Shown: positions 9,508 through 20,188 of the stretch, piece by piece | Numbering within the stretch: position 1 is the stretch's first letter | Layout of the letters: each line of letters starts with the position of its first letter | Assembly (NCBI RefSeq): GCF_963678635.1 | Contig: NC_087063.1 | Location: 3,758,580-3,822,579, forward strand | Direction: 5' to 3' | Length of the DNA stretch: 64,000 nt | DNA from: Symsagittifera roscoffensis | Taxonomy: Eukaryota > Xenacoelomorpha > Acoela > Convolutidae | Made by a program: the position numbers and the translations under genes | Notes under the pieces: model-generated | Database searches by the model: none | What the model saw: the letters and a program-made list of their open reading frames with translations, nothing else | What the model was told of the DNA's origin: nothing

Positions 9508-12500
9508 TGTGCCAGTCGGTCATATCTGGAAGTTTGACCTTGAGGAACACGAAAATACGTGGTTTTGGAATGGAGTTTTATTTTTAAAATTTTCGAATGG
9601 AGCCTGTCATGCTCAGTTTTCTCGCGATAACTGAAAACATAAAATATAAAAGGAGAACGGCCGAATTGACAATTGCGGGAAAGTGACAGAACAATAGCGG
9701 GAAATTGCTATTCGCAATTTCCAAGATATTAATAAAAACCTCGAGAGTAGAGCTGTCCTATCTTGATATAGGAGACAGTGATTACGGAAGAAGATCGGAA
9801 TCTAGCTGAACCAGAGTGAGCCTTCGGTGGAAAGGTGGACAACCGAAGTGTCCCAATGGTCCAGAACCAAAACTCCATTCTTGAGATAAAACTTGTTCGA
9901 TTAGAACTTATTGAATCAAACTTAATTCCCCGATCATTCTCAAGTTGCTTACTAATTTAGTTACCTCTAGTTCTCGAGTGTGCTGCTATGTAAGTACCTA
10001 ATTTAATTTTCCCGAGTCTGTTTTATGATTGTTAAGTTGAGGTAAGGCGAGTTTTAGGTTGATCCATCTGAAATGGATCAAAGTTCCACTGTCTAATAAA
10101 AAGTAACTTAACGGATTGTTCCGACCCTGTTTTTAACGGCGTTCGTGTATTTTGGGTATCTCGAGACCTAAGTATGGGGACGTTCTTTTTTTCTAGAGTG
10201 GGGGGTGTTTTGGTAGTGGCCTTTAAGCTGTAACGGGTTCTAGTCTCATGTCGCAAGCGATCCGAATTGGCTCCGACCGTTTTGAGGTAGAAAAACACAA
10301 GAGATAGTGTCCCTGACTCTTGAGCCAATGGTTATAGGGCCTATTTTTCTTAAGCTTCATATGTGACCGAAGTAGGCGACTGTTACATAGTGTTTTTATG
10401 GCGCTCCTGTGTGTTTTTACGACATCAAAACTACGGAGTCGAACCCACTTGACACAGCTCCGGGCTACATGCCCATTCTAGAGTACCGGTGGTACGGTTC
10501 AGCGGGAACGTGTAAACCTTCCGGTTGTACCGTGATAGCTTTTTAAGAAAACTTTGAGAAAACTTCCTGGTACGCTCTCCAAACGAGGCTTAGCTAACCG
10601 AGTAAGGGGGGTAACTAGGGGGACAAAAACACGAGCAAAAAGACAAAAAGCGAAACAAAAACAAGAAAAAAGTATAGAAAAATGAACAAAAACCATAAAA
10701 CAAAAATGACAGTGACTTTGATACCAGATTAGTTGGATCAAACCTTTATATTAATTAAATAGTATACCCATACTGTTTTATAAGACCGATCGTTTCGATC
10801 GATCTAGCAACCTAAACTAGTGATTTCAATAAGGTGCCCAAGTGGGGGGCGTTGTTAAGGGTTTTCAGATAGCTTGCAACCTAGACGGACTACTAGGAGA
10901 CTTGACTGGAAGAGGTGACCGGCCGAGTGGGAAAGTGGTTCACAAGGACAGAGCTGGACCACTAGGAGACTTGACTGGAAGAGGTGACCAGCCGAGTGGG
11001 AAAGTGGTTCACAAGGACTGAGCTGAACCGCTAGGAGACTTGACTGGAAGAGGTGACCAGCCAAGTGGGAAGGAGGTGCTGGTGTCAAGTGCAGTGCACG
11101 TCAAGGGGACAACCAGCACGGGATCGCAACAACAAGAGGAGGACGCACAGGGGTGTTCTCAAGTTGGATAAACGGGTATCGTTAAAATCCACATTACATT
11201 ATAGGAAATAAGTGTAAAATTGGATAAGCGGAGCCCCATTGTTTTGAGGAAGTTTTTACACAAGCAGGCCTGGAAACAGGTCTACGGTTTTCTCTCGAGA
11301 GGTTTAGCACCCGGCGCTTAAGGGATTTTTCAGCTTAAGAGGGTGGCTAAAGAGGGGAGAGGTTAGAAGGGGGGCTGGTTAGGTTAGAGGTTGGCAGTTG
11401 TAAATTGTAAAAAGGGGGGACACATTAGAGTAACTAATTGTTCGGCATCGTCGATTTAGTTACATTAGATACTTACACGCGTTGGTTATAAGAAGCGGAT
11501 ATCCAAATTTAACATCGAGTTAAAGTAGGTAGGGGTCGGATCGGTAGGGGGGAACGGACATAGACAGTTTTTGTGATACCCCATAAGATCGCAAGCAGTG
11601 GGGAGGAAAACGCGTGGCAATCGGGTACCAGACATTTTTTCGGACAAAGGTTGACATCAGTCAGCTTTGAATTTTAGGTGGGTTAATCTCTCTGTTTTCA
11701 TAATTTTTCCTGTTTAAATTTTTTCGTTTTAGTGAAAATTTGTTGTTGGTATTTGAACGAACAGGTGATCACAAGATACCTGCGAAGAAGTTGGGGTTTC
11801 AAATAGCCTGGAACAACGAGAGGGAGATAAATACAGGGGGGTCAGTATTTGGATTTTGGCCATCAAGATAGGGATTTTGGAAAAATTTTTGTTAGAGCTC
11901 AAGTGGTGTTACACGGTACAGTGGTTCTAAAAAATCCCACAACGAAGAAGAAGAGATCCTACTATCCAGACACTTAGTGACAAGTCTTGGGACAGTACCG
12001 AAGAAGTCTTGGGACTGCAGTCTTGGGACAGTGGTCTTGGGACAGTGTCTTGGGACAGTGGTCTTGGGACAGTGGTCTTGGGACAGTGGTCTTGGGACAG
12101 TACAGTGGTCTTGGGACAGTGGTCTTGGGACAGTGGTCTTGGGACACTGGTCTTGGGACAGTAGTCTTGGGACAGTAGTCTTGGGACAGTGGTCTTGGGA
12201 CAGTGGTCTTGGGACAGTGGTGTTGGGACACTGGTCTTGGGACACTGGTCTTGGGACAGTGGTCTTGGGACAGTGGTCTTAGGACAGTGGTTTTGGGACA
12301 CTGGTCTTAGGACAGTAGTCTTGGGACAGTAGTCTTGGGACAGCAGTCTTGGGACAGTAGTCTTGGGACAGTAGTCTTGGGACAGTAGTCTTAGTGCAAG
12401 GGTCTTGGGACAGTAGTCTTGGATCAGTGGTCTTGGGACACTAGTCTTGGGACAGTAGTCTTAGGGCAAGGGTCTTGGGACAGTAGTCTTGGGACAGTAG

Positions 12501-12904
12501 TCTTGGGACACTAGTCTTGGGACAGTAGTCTTGGGACAGTCGTCTTAGGGCAAGGGTTTTGGGACAGTGGTCTTGGGACACTAACAGGAAGTACTGGGAG
12601 AGCACTGAATATTCTTGGAACAGTAGAGAGGAAGTCTTGGAACAGTATAAAGAAGGGGGGTGACGGTACTAAAGAGTACTAAGACAGGTTGAAGTAACCA
12701 ATCGCAAAATTAAATTTTCTGACTAGTCCCAAAGATCCGGTACTGTGGGGATCAAGAACATATAGAATTTTCAAAAAAGCTTAGGAAATGTTGTTTTTAT
12801 TAAATTGTAAATTTCTTTTTATTAATTTTGTCAAAAAAGATTTTAACCTTAGAGTAGAATTTTGTATATAATAATACTGTAAATCGGAACAATTGTTAAT
12901 AAAA
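9508..12904 (+). repeat. Unit 2 LTR and leader
   Basis: Same layout as 4501-7900 at offset 5007: LTR start, TATA (9645), AATAAA (9731), donor GTAAGT (9990), 9-bp stem hairpin (10059-10081), 69-bp repeats and satellite (11983-12584). Confidence 0.75.
11983..12584 (+). repeat. 14-bp satellite in unit 2 leader
   Basis: Duplicate of the array at 6976-7577, with the same order of variant monomers. Confidence 0.9.
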
Positions 12905-12994
12905 ATAAAGAGGCGGAGCAGGGTACCGGTGGCTGAAAAAAGATCTACTGAATCAAGGACAAAATATAATTCGTCGCTACGTAAAACTACATCA

Positions 12995-15900
12995 ATGGGC
13001 CCAAAGATAACAAAGAAGAACTTTTCAGTTAGCATGGTCAACACAAGGAGTAATACAGAGAACAGAACAAAAGAGGGCACGGAAGGGAAACAAGCGGAAC
13101 CGGCCATCGAGATTGACCTAGAAACACCAGACCAGAGTGTGGATGAGGTGGAAAAGAAGACGACGGAGTCAACACCGATGCCGAATGCAGAAGAACCAAA
13201 TCCAAAGTCCATGGAGTTCTCACCGATAGACAATGTGGAAAACACAACAGGCAACACGCCAGAAACGGTGAAGGACGAGTCTCAAGCAAAAAGAACTTCT
13301 TTTACTGAAGGAGTGGCGATAATGGTCGGGATGAAGTCGAGAGACGCAGCAGCGGAAGAACCGAAAGGCGAGAAAGGCAAAACATTCGGAACAGTTTCCA
13401 CAAAAACGACAGACACCGACCAAAACGAAGACCAGATTAGACCAGGAACAGCAGCCAACAACAGGGCAGCAGCTGACCATGAAACAACTACTCTTGAGCC
13501 AGGCGATTTGATGGCAAAGCTGAAGCTCAGCGAGGAGGATAGAGATGTGATAAGGAAAGAATTAAGAAACAACAAACATGAGTACCTGGACAGTTATTTC
13601 AATCTAGCGAAAGCGACAGAGGAAAGGCTTCAGCAGATGTCGGACAAGGTAGATACCATTGATGGAGAGCGAGACAAGAACATCAAAAAAGACATGCAAG
13701 AAATGAAGCAACGATATGACGCAGTGAACAGCCAGTTGGGGAGTTTGGAAACGAGAATGGATACGATGAGTAGGGACCAGGCTGAGAGTTCATGTGCAAT
13801 ACAGGCAAAATTAGACGCCATCTTGAGGAACTCAACGTCACAGGACAGGCCAGCAGCGGAGCGAACGCAAGGCAAAAGAGTTCACTTCGTGGAACCACAA
13901 CGGAACAAACGACAGTCAACACCGTTACCATTACCCCGGGATGCCGCGAGTACAGCACCGGGGGGGGGGGCAAAAGCGATTATGAAAAGTGGAACTGCAA
14001 ACACAACGAGTGGTCCAGGGGACTCCACGACTCACAACAACGTGGGACCGGATGTCATGACATGGGCAAGCACCTGGGAAATGATGAACAGGACACTAGA
14101 AGCCTTCGCCACAAGGAACACCGACTCGAGTGAAAGAGGAAGCAACAAATCCAGGAAAACTTTCAAAAAACCGCAAGAATTCAAGGATGATTCAGATGAA
14201 TGCATTGACACTTGGGTAGAAGTCATGAGGTTGCACTTGGAACAAGATAACTTGAACAATGAGAGGCAAGCATGCACAGCGATACTAAGCAACTTGGAAG
14301 GCACAGCATTGAAATGCGTGGTTGCGAAGAAGGAAGAGGAACGCGACACTGCGGATAAAATCTTCGAGATAATGTTAACTCGATTCGGGTCAGGCATGAA
14401 GGGTCATCAAGCGATGATGCGATTTGAAAAGAGAAGGCAAAGGGACGATGAATCGATAGACAGGTTCCTAGATGATCTTGAGAGCTTGAGAGGAAGGAGT
14501 GACCCGAAAGAGTCCACCAATAGAAGGAACTTTAGCATCGCCTCAAAGTTCATTGATGGGGTAAAGAGAGATGACTTGAGAACAATGTTAGCAACTTACT
14601 ATACATTGTCGAAAGACAGTGCACCGACTCCAGAAGAGATGAGACAGAAGTCAAGAGAGTACATGCTAATGAAACCCAAAAAGTACTCGTATTCTGATAA
14701 CAGGAATACGCAAGGGGTGAATCAACCACAAAGGTCGTCATGGTACAAGCCCACAGATGACATGGACAAACGTAGATCATGCGCAAACTGCGGGTCAGCT
14801 GATCATCACGTGGCGGATTGCACAACATACAAGCAGGGCATGAAGAGTCTGGGGTACGCACCAGATGAGGAGGACATGAGCCAGATGGAAGAACACGAGT
14901 ACTATAGTGGCTTAATCATCAAGATAGGTGCAAGATGTTTCTTCTGCAATCAGAAAGGGCACTTTAGGATGGATTGTCCTTTGTTTTGGGAGGCGGTCAA
15001 GAACCAGAGTCACCCCAAACATAAATTGGCATTAGCGGCGGTGCAAAATCAGCGAAATAGACAAACCGAGTTTGAAGCAAAAAACTTAGAAGCACCGAGT
15101 ACGGAACTGCCAACGAAGACAGTAAAGGCGGTAACGGAGGCTAAAAATGCGATAGAGGCCACGGCCAAGAACGCCCTAGAGATAAATTATGAGAAAGCGG
15201 CGTCAGAGGCGATCAACAAGGTGAAACAGGACCTAGCAACAAAGGAAATAGAAAAACGACTAAAGCAAGAGATCGAAAGACCGAAAATGAACCAGGCATT
15301 AGGTTGCTCGCAGTCAATACCAGAGGCTGTAGCGGGGTCGACAAAAATCGGAACCTGCAACACTGTAAAAATGGTGACGGGGAAGCCATTCGGCATAACG
15401 AAGATCGGAGCCAGAATAATGTCAATAATCACCGTGGGCGGCCATGAGGTTACGAGAAACTTGAGCGAACCCAGCGACCAGACAATAATGCACATTGATG
15501 TGTACGCAGATTACTTGAGTGGTATAAGCCCACAAACTATTTCTAGAGCATTGAGGGCACTAACAACAAGAGGGGGTAGCAAGTCAGTCCGAGTTGATAA
15601 CAGGTACACAGAAGCTTATGGTCCGCATGAGGTGATGCTAAATATAGATGGGATCAACATCTATACGAAAACAATGATAACATGTGATGAAGATCTAGTA
15701 GGGCAGATCTACGTAGGAAAAGAAGAGTTGAAAGTGAGATCGATTGGACACTGCGCCATGCTTGAGGAAGATGCAATGCACATCGGGACAGAGGCAGATG
15801 TATCAGCACATGTGCTCGAGATAAGTGGCAAGAAGACTCAGTTACGTGGGTTACTTGATGCGGGAGCGGTCTTGAGTGTTATACCAATCGAAACTTGGGA

Positions 15901-16477
15901 ACGAATGGGCTTTAACAAAGATGACTTGATAGACTCGAGGATACGGTTGTCAGCTGCTAACAAAGGGGCGCTGCGGGTGCTAGGCAGAACACCAATAATA
16001 GCCCTAAATCTGGGGGAACGCAATCTGTGGATGAGCTTTCTTGTAGTAGAAAACCTAGATGAGTCTGAGCAATTCATTTTAGGCAGGGACTTCATCAGGA
16101 ATTTCAATGTAACGATTGATCTAAACAACGCAATGTTCAGGATAAGAAACCCGGCTAGGAAGAACGCAAATAAACCGGTAAATTTAATAATGGCGAATAA
16201 AAATAAAGCACCGGTATTCTTGAGTAGAAGGGTGAGGCTAAAGGCGAACGAAGCGGCAATTGTAAGCTTGCGAATGAAAAATTACAATGAACTAAGTGAC
16301 AACAAGCAAGTATGCATAGTCCCGAATCCTAATAGTCAAAGTGCTGCTGTTTTAGGAAGATCCTTCTCGATAACCAAGAGCTGTCTCTGCGTCAGTGTCT
16401 TGTTGAATACTCTTGATATACCCATCACGATACAGAGGGGGAGGAAGCTGGGATATGCTTTACCCGTTAAAACTTGA
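12995..16477 (+). CDS. Unit 2 Gag-protease polyprotein of giant Ty3-like element
   Basis: The frame is open from 12893; the first ATG is 12995, because the start codon seen in units 3 and 4 is AAG at 12905. Counting from 12893, the N-terminal ~200 residues are acidic and low-complexity, then comes a coiled-coil-like stretch, then a retrotransposon Gag core (about 425-535, including the RFGSGMKGHQAMMRFEKRR motif). Two CX2CX4HX4C knuckles follow at about residues 630 and 682 (CANCGSADHHVADC and CFFCNQKGHFRMDC). The aspartic protease has an active-site motif DAGA at about 989; unit 4 has DTGA, so the Thr is mutated and this copy is probably inactive. ILGRDFI marks the protease C-terminal part. 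The frame ends in TGA at 16475-16477 and pol continues in the same frame. Confidence 0.85.
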   Translation: MGPKITKKNFSVSMVNTRSNTENRTKEGTEGKQAEPAIEIDLETPDQSVDEVEKKTTESTPMPNAEEPNPKSMEFSPIDNVENTTGNTPETVKDESQAKRTSFTEGVAIMVGMKSRDAAAEEPKGEKGKTFGTVSTKTTDTDQNEDQIRPGTAANNRAAADHETTTLEPGDLMAKLKLSEEDRDVIRKELRNNKHEYLDSYFNLAKATEERLQQMSDKVDTIDGERDKNIKKDMQEMKQRYDAVNSQLGSLETRMDTMSRDQAESSCAIQAKLDAILRNSTSQDRPAAERTQGKRVHFVEPQRNKRQSTPLPLPRDAASTAPGGGAKAIMKSGTANTTSGPGDSTTHNNVGPDVMTWASTWEMMNRTLEAFATRNTDSSERGSNKSRKTFKKPQEFKDDSDECIDTWVEVMRLHLEQDNLNNERQACTAILSNLEGTALKCVVAKKEEERDTADKIFEIMLTRFGSGMKGHQAMMRFEKRRQRDDESIDRFLDDLESLRGRSDPKESTNRRNFSIASKFIDGVKRDDLRTMLATYYTLSKDSAPTPEEMRQKSREYMLMKPKKYSYSDNRNTQGVNQPQRSSWYKPTDDMDKRRSCANCGSADHHVADCTTYKQGMKSLGYAPDEEDMSQMEEHEYYSGLIIKIGARCFFCNQKGHFRMDCPLFWEAVKNQSHPKHKLALAAVQNQRNRQTEFEAKNLEAPSTELPTKTVKAVTEAKNAIEATAKNALEINYEKAASEAINKVKQDLATKEIEKRLKQEIERPKMNQALGCSQSIPEAVAGSTKIGTCNTVKMVTGKPFGITKIGARIMSIITVGGHEVTRNLSEPSDQTIMHIDVYADYLSGISPQTISRALRALTTRGGSKSVRVDNRYTEAYGPHEVMLNIDGINIYTKTMITCDEDLVGQIYVGKEELKVRSIGHCAMLEEDAMHIGTEADVSAHVLEISGKKTQLRGLLDAGAVLSVIPIETWERMGFNKDDLIDSRIRLSAANKGALRVLGRTPIIALNLGERNLWMSFLVVENLDESEQFILGRDFIRNFNVTIDLNNAMFRIRNPARKNANKPVNLIMANKNKAPVFLSRRVRLKANEAAIVSLRMKNYNELSDNKQVCIVPNPNSQSAAVLGRSFSITKSCLCVSVLLNTLDIPITIQRGRKLGYALPVKT

Positions 16478-18006
16478 TATGAAATGACTGAAAAGTCAAA
16501 ACAAAATGAAGTCGTTGATTGTCCAAATCATAGGGACAAAATTTGTATCTTGAGACGATTGAAGAAAATAAAAGGTTCATCAGGTCTTGTGAAATCACTT
16601 AAGTCAGAGACAGACGATGGGCTATCGAGCTGTTCGAATTTTCCGGAACGGCCCACACTAGATGAAATGCAGAGTGATAAACCGGTCTTACCGGAAATTG
16701 AACATTTAAGAGGCAAGATAACGGACGAACAGCTCGAAGCCATCAAGGACGTATTAGAGCGGAACGAGGAAGTTTTTTCGAGACATAAGGCAGACATCGG
16801 ATGTTGTAATTTTGTTGAGCATGAAATAGAACTTGAGGAGAACGCGGCACCGCATAGGGAGGGGGCGAGGCGCATGACCCCACACAAATCGGATGCGTGT
16901 AGAAAAGAGATCGAAACGCTACTAGAGTATGATATGATAGAACCATCCAAATCACCGTGGGCGTGTGGAGTAGTGATTGCCAAAAAGAAAGGCGACCAAT
17001 TGAGGTTTTGTTGTGACTTTCGATACCTGAACTCCGTCACGGTGAAGGATGCCTATCCCATACCTAGGATTGATGAGAGACTCTCGAAGTTAGGTGATGC
17101 AAAGTTTTTATACGACTCCTCATTTAGGTTCGGCCTTCTGGCAGGTACCGCTCGGGAAGCAGGACAGGGATAAGACAGGGTTCGCCTGCGAGTTGGGTCT
17201 GTTTCAATGGAAACGGATGCCGTTTGGTCTTTGCAATGCCACCGCCACACTTCAGCGGTTGATGGCACACGCGCTGATAGGTGTGACGAAGAAGTACGTC
17301 AATCTGGTAATGTGCTATGTGGATGACGTGGTAATAGCGACGCCCACACTAGAAGACCACATTGAGAGACTTGAAGAGGTGTTTGCGTGTATGAAGAGGT
17401 CGGGGCTAACCGTCAAAGTGCGAGATACTCAAGGATTCAATAAAATACTTGGGCAGAATGGTGGACAGGCATGGCATCAGACCGGATCCAGATGCAGTGG
17501 AAGCAGTTCTAACATGGAAATCGCCAAAAACGGAACATCAGTTGATGAGCTTCCTGTGTTTTGCGAACTACTACAGGGAATTCATCAAGGGATATGCGGA
17601 CAAGGTATACCCGATGCAACAGTTAATGAGACACAAAGGCAAGAAGTTCACGTGGAATAACGCAGCAGAAGAAACATTCCAGAGAATAAAGAAAGAGTTG
17701 TGCGAGGCACCAGTACTAGGGATGCCAACAGAGAAAGGGATGTACGTGCTGGACACGGATGCGTCGGTAGTAGCGATTTCTGGAATTCTCTATCAGGAAC
17801 AAGAATGAAACGGGAAAACAGTCTTGAGATCAATAGCGTACGGGAGCAAAGTCTTAAGTGACACGGAAATGAAGTACGGGGCACCGAAAGCAGAGATGTT
17901 CCCGGTGGTTACCTTTGTCGAGAAATATAGAGCATACCTAGGCAGCGAGCCATTCAAGCTGCGAGTCGACAACAGGGCGCTAAGCTGGCTGAAGACGTAC
18001 TACTAA
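16478..18006 (+). pseudogene. Unit 2 reverse transcriptase and RNase H (frameshifted)
   Basis: Ty3/Gypsy-type RT follows the Gag-PR stop in frame. Visible motifs are SPWACGVVIAKKKG, LRFCCDFRYLN, MPFGLCNATAT and the catalytic CYVDD (near 17320). The frame changes near 17120, just after KFLYD, and again near 17430-17450. RNase H begins with DTDAS (near 17755), has one TGA at 17806-17808, and ends at VDNRALSWLK. Directly after that a deletion removes the linker and the integrase HHCC domain, joining RNase H to the integrase core. The DNA would be copied only with enzyme from another copy. Confidence 0.8.
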
Positions 18007-18020
18007 AAGACCCAAGGAAG

Positions 18021-18701
18021 ATGAAATTCCCACTCAAGTCGGTTGAAAGCTCAGAATTTAATGAAGTGGTGCAGATAGACCATCAAAAGATCTGCATGAC
18101 GAAGTCGGGGTATAACCAGATACTGGTCATAATAGACGACTTCACAAAGTTGGCAGAAGCGGTGCCGTGTCAACCAGCCTCGGCAGAGGAGACTTGTGAC
18201 AACCTGATAACTCATTGGATATCGAGGTATGGTTGTCCAGTGACTTTTCCGTCAGACAACGGCAAGGCCTTTGTGGGGGATTTGACCAAAGAATTAATGA
18301 AGAGGTCACACATTGCTCAAGCACACTCAACGGCTTACCATCCTCAGACCAACGGGCTGGTAGAGAGACACAATAGAACGTTGGTGAACATGCTGAGGGT
18401 ATACTGCTCAAGATACATGACAGACTGGGATAAATATCTGCCGCAAGTCGTAGGGGCGTACAACAGTACACAACACTCAACAACGGGCATCAGTCCTTTC
18501 ATGATATTGACGGGCAGGGAGAGAGAAATGCCCCTGACATTCTTTTACTCGGAATACGAAGGGAGGAGGACGTCGCCACAAGCATACGTGAAAGAAGCGA
18601 TCAGGAGACAGCAAGAAATAAACGAGCTCTGCAGAAGTAACACTGCGCAAGCACAAATGAGACAGCTATCCTACACGTGGTCTTCGCGGAAACGGAGATA
18701 A
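18021..18701 (+). CDS. Unit 2 integrase catalytic core (fragment)
   Basis: A retroviral-type integrase core inserts element cDNA into the host genome. The catalytic triad is intact: Asp in VQIDHQK, Asp in SDNGKAF, and Glu in TNGLVERHN with exactly 35 residues between the last two (D-35-E). The zinc-binding HHCC domain is deleted upstream. The C-terminal domain is lost downstream, where the frame runs into the last codons of the macro-domain ORF. The first ATG of the open stretch is used as start, but it is internal to the protein. Confidence 0.8.
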   Translation: MKFPLKSVESSEFNEVVQIDHQKICMTKSGYNQILVIIDDFTKLAEAVPCQPASAEETCDNLITHWISRYGCPVTFPSDNGKAFVGDLTKELMKRSHIAQAHSTAYHPQTNGLVERHNRTLVNMLRVYCSRYMTDWDKYLPQVVGAYNSTQHSTTGISPFMILTGREREMPLTFFYSEYEGRRTSPQAYVKEAIRRQQEINELCRSNTAQAQMRQLSYTWSSRKRR

Positions 18702-18742
18702 TGGTATATCTGCACAAGAAATACTACTTGAGCATCGCCTGA
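18666..18742 (+). pseudogene. Unit 2 remnant of the macro-domain ORF C-terminus
   Basis: These bases match 45341-45417, the last 24 codons and TGA of the macro-domain ORF. All sequence between the integrase core and this point has been deleted in unit 2, which shows that the macro ORF was once present here too. Confidence 0.8.
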
Positions 18743-19231
18743 GTCGGGTACATGGGGGTCTCGAGTTGGGTATCAAGGAATCTCAAGTTGGGTATTGGGG
18801 CACGGCACAGGTAAAATGATCTTAAAACGCGATTGGCATGACAATTAAATTTTAAATGATTGATGGTGCTAAAACATAAAATGAATGTGCATGCTTTTAG
18901 AAAACTTCCAACTGAACTATTTTAGTAGAACGAAAAGGATAAGGTTTTAATCATAGTGGCAGGGGGGTTTTAGGTTAGGAACATAGCATGTTAGTCTAAA
19001 GATCAAGTGTTGTTTTCAGATTGATTTGGTAAAGTCAAATTGACTACCCAACTACACTCAATTGAAAAAAAAGAAGTTCTTGAACGAACACACAAGTTGA
19101 ACAACGCTCCAAGAAGTTAATTCTCAAGTACTCAAGTTGGTACGCTAACACTGAATTTGGTACGGTAGTTCTCAAGTGGTAAGGTAATTCACAAGTTGGT
19201 TAATACTCAAGATCATCTAGAAATTATAGAA
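18743..19231 (+). other. Spacer between pol/macro and accessory module, with splice acceptor
   Basis: Non-coding and very similar to 45418-45926. It holds TTGTTTTCAG ending at 19019, a good splice acceptor, conserved at 45694. The part before ORF-A has several spaced CTCAAG words. It could be where a subgenomic accessory mRNA is spliced, or hold an internal promoter. Confidence 0.45.
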
Positions 19232-20188
19232 ATGGCAGATCGATTCTGGAAGTCCATGCCATCGGCTCTGAAAAGGCCCACGCTCGATGAATTATACAGA
19301 CGCTTGAGGGACCTGGATTATATCCAGGTGGATGAGAGGATGGCAGTGATGCTGAACGCCATCCTGCAGCTAGAAGAACAGGGAGATTGCAGGGAGTCTG
19401 CAACAGAAGCTGTCTTGATGGTCGGCTACACCACTGAGGGAATATCCAACCAAGAACAAACCAGATGGCTGGCCTGGAATGTGGATGGAAGAATAAGGGG
19501 ATTCGACTTGGCAAGGAACCCTGGCTTGGGCAACAACACCGAGTATGGCGCAGGGGAGTTCCCACTACCGATCAGACCATCAGCAAGATCAGCGGGCCAG
19601 AGCACGAGTAAGATGCCATCGATGACGCGAGCGCAACAAACGGGAGAAGTGTATCCGGACCTCAGTACTCTGAAGAGAGAACTTGAGAGGACACAGAGGG
19701 AGAGGAACAAAGCGAACCTCGACCGGGATCAAGCGAAGCTTGAGAGAGATCAGGCGAATCTGGAAGGAGATCAAGCGGTCGTCGAAAAGGACCAAGCGCG
19801 GAGGGAACTTGATATGCTGAAGGACGAGCATCTACAAGAGCAAAGGGTGCAAGAGAATGCCGCGAATTGTGAACAGCTGAAGTCGGAACCTGAGATAATT
19901 CAGCAACGACAACGCGAGCTCGATATGCAAAAGGGGGCCAGGCCCAAGGAGCGAATGGTTACCGGCTCAAGACCAGAGTCGCGTATGGAGGTGGACGAAG
20001 CTCCCAGATCGAATGGACGATTTAACCTTGACCGCGCGGCTCAGGAGCATATGAATGAGGGGTTGGAGGTATGGATACCAACTGAGTCAACGTCTTCCCT
20101 GCGTGGCCTAGAGACACAACCGATACGTCCATTGATGGACGTCGCACTGCCTGTGTGTACCCCGAGTTCAACCCCGAGCGGTAGTTAG
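19232..20188 (+). CDS. Unit 2 accessory ORF-A, N-terminal coiled-coil part
   Basis: The ATG at 19232 starts MADRFWKSMPSALKRP; upstream codons are open but less conserved, and unit 3 has the same ATG (45927). Residues ~1-130 are a globular unknown. Residues ~150-255 are a strongly charged heptad-like coiled coil built on repeats of 'RDQAKLE/RDQANLE' type. A linker follows. The frame stops at TAG 20186-20188 where unit 3 has CAG, and the same frame goes on into the SGNH domain. This is one ancestral protein of about 765 residues cut by a single nonsense change. The coiled coil suggests self-assembly, like ORF1 proteins or Gag-type scaffolds, but that is inference. Confidence 0.7.
   Translation: MADRFWKSMPSALKRPTLDELYRRLRDLDYIQVDERMAVMLNAILQLEEQGDCRESATEAVLMVGYTTEGISNQEQTRWLAWNVDGRIRGFDLARNPGLGNNTEYGAGEFPLPIRPSARSAGQSTSKMPSMTRAQQTGEVYPDLSTLKRELERTQRERNKANLDRDQAKLERDQANLEGDQAVVEKDQARRELDMLKDEHLQEQRVQENAANCEQLKSEPEIIQQRQRELDMQKGARPKERMVTGSRPESRMEVDEAPRSNGRFNLDRAAQEHMNEGLEVWIPTESTSSLRGLETQPIRPLMDVALPVCTPSSTPSGS

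Larger units (their letters stand above)
9287..14290 (+). repeat. Tandem duplication, copy 2 (5.0 kb)
   Basis: Second copy of the 5.0 kb unit (see 4280-9282). It runs on into the rest of gag without a break, so this copy keeps the ancestral junction and copy 1 is the truncated one. Confidence 0.92.
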
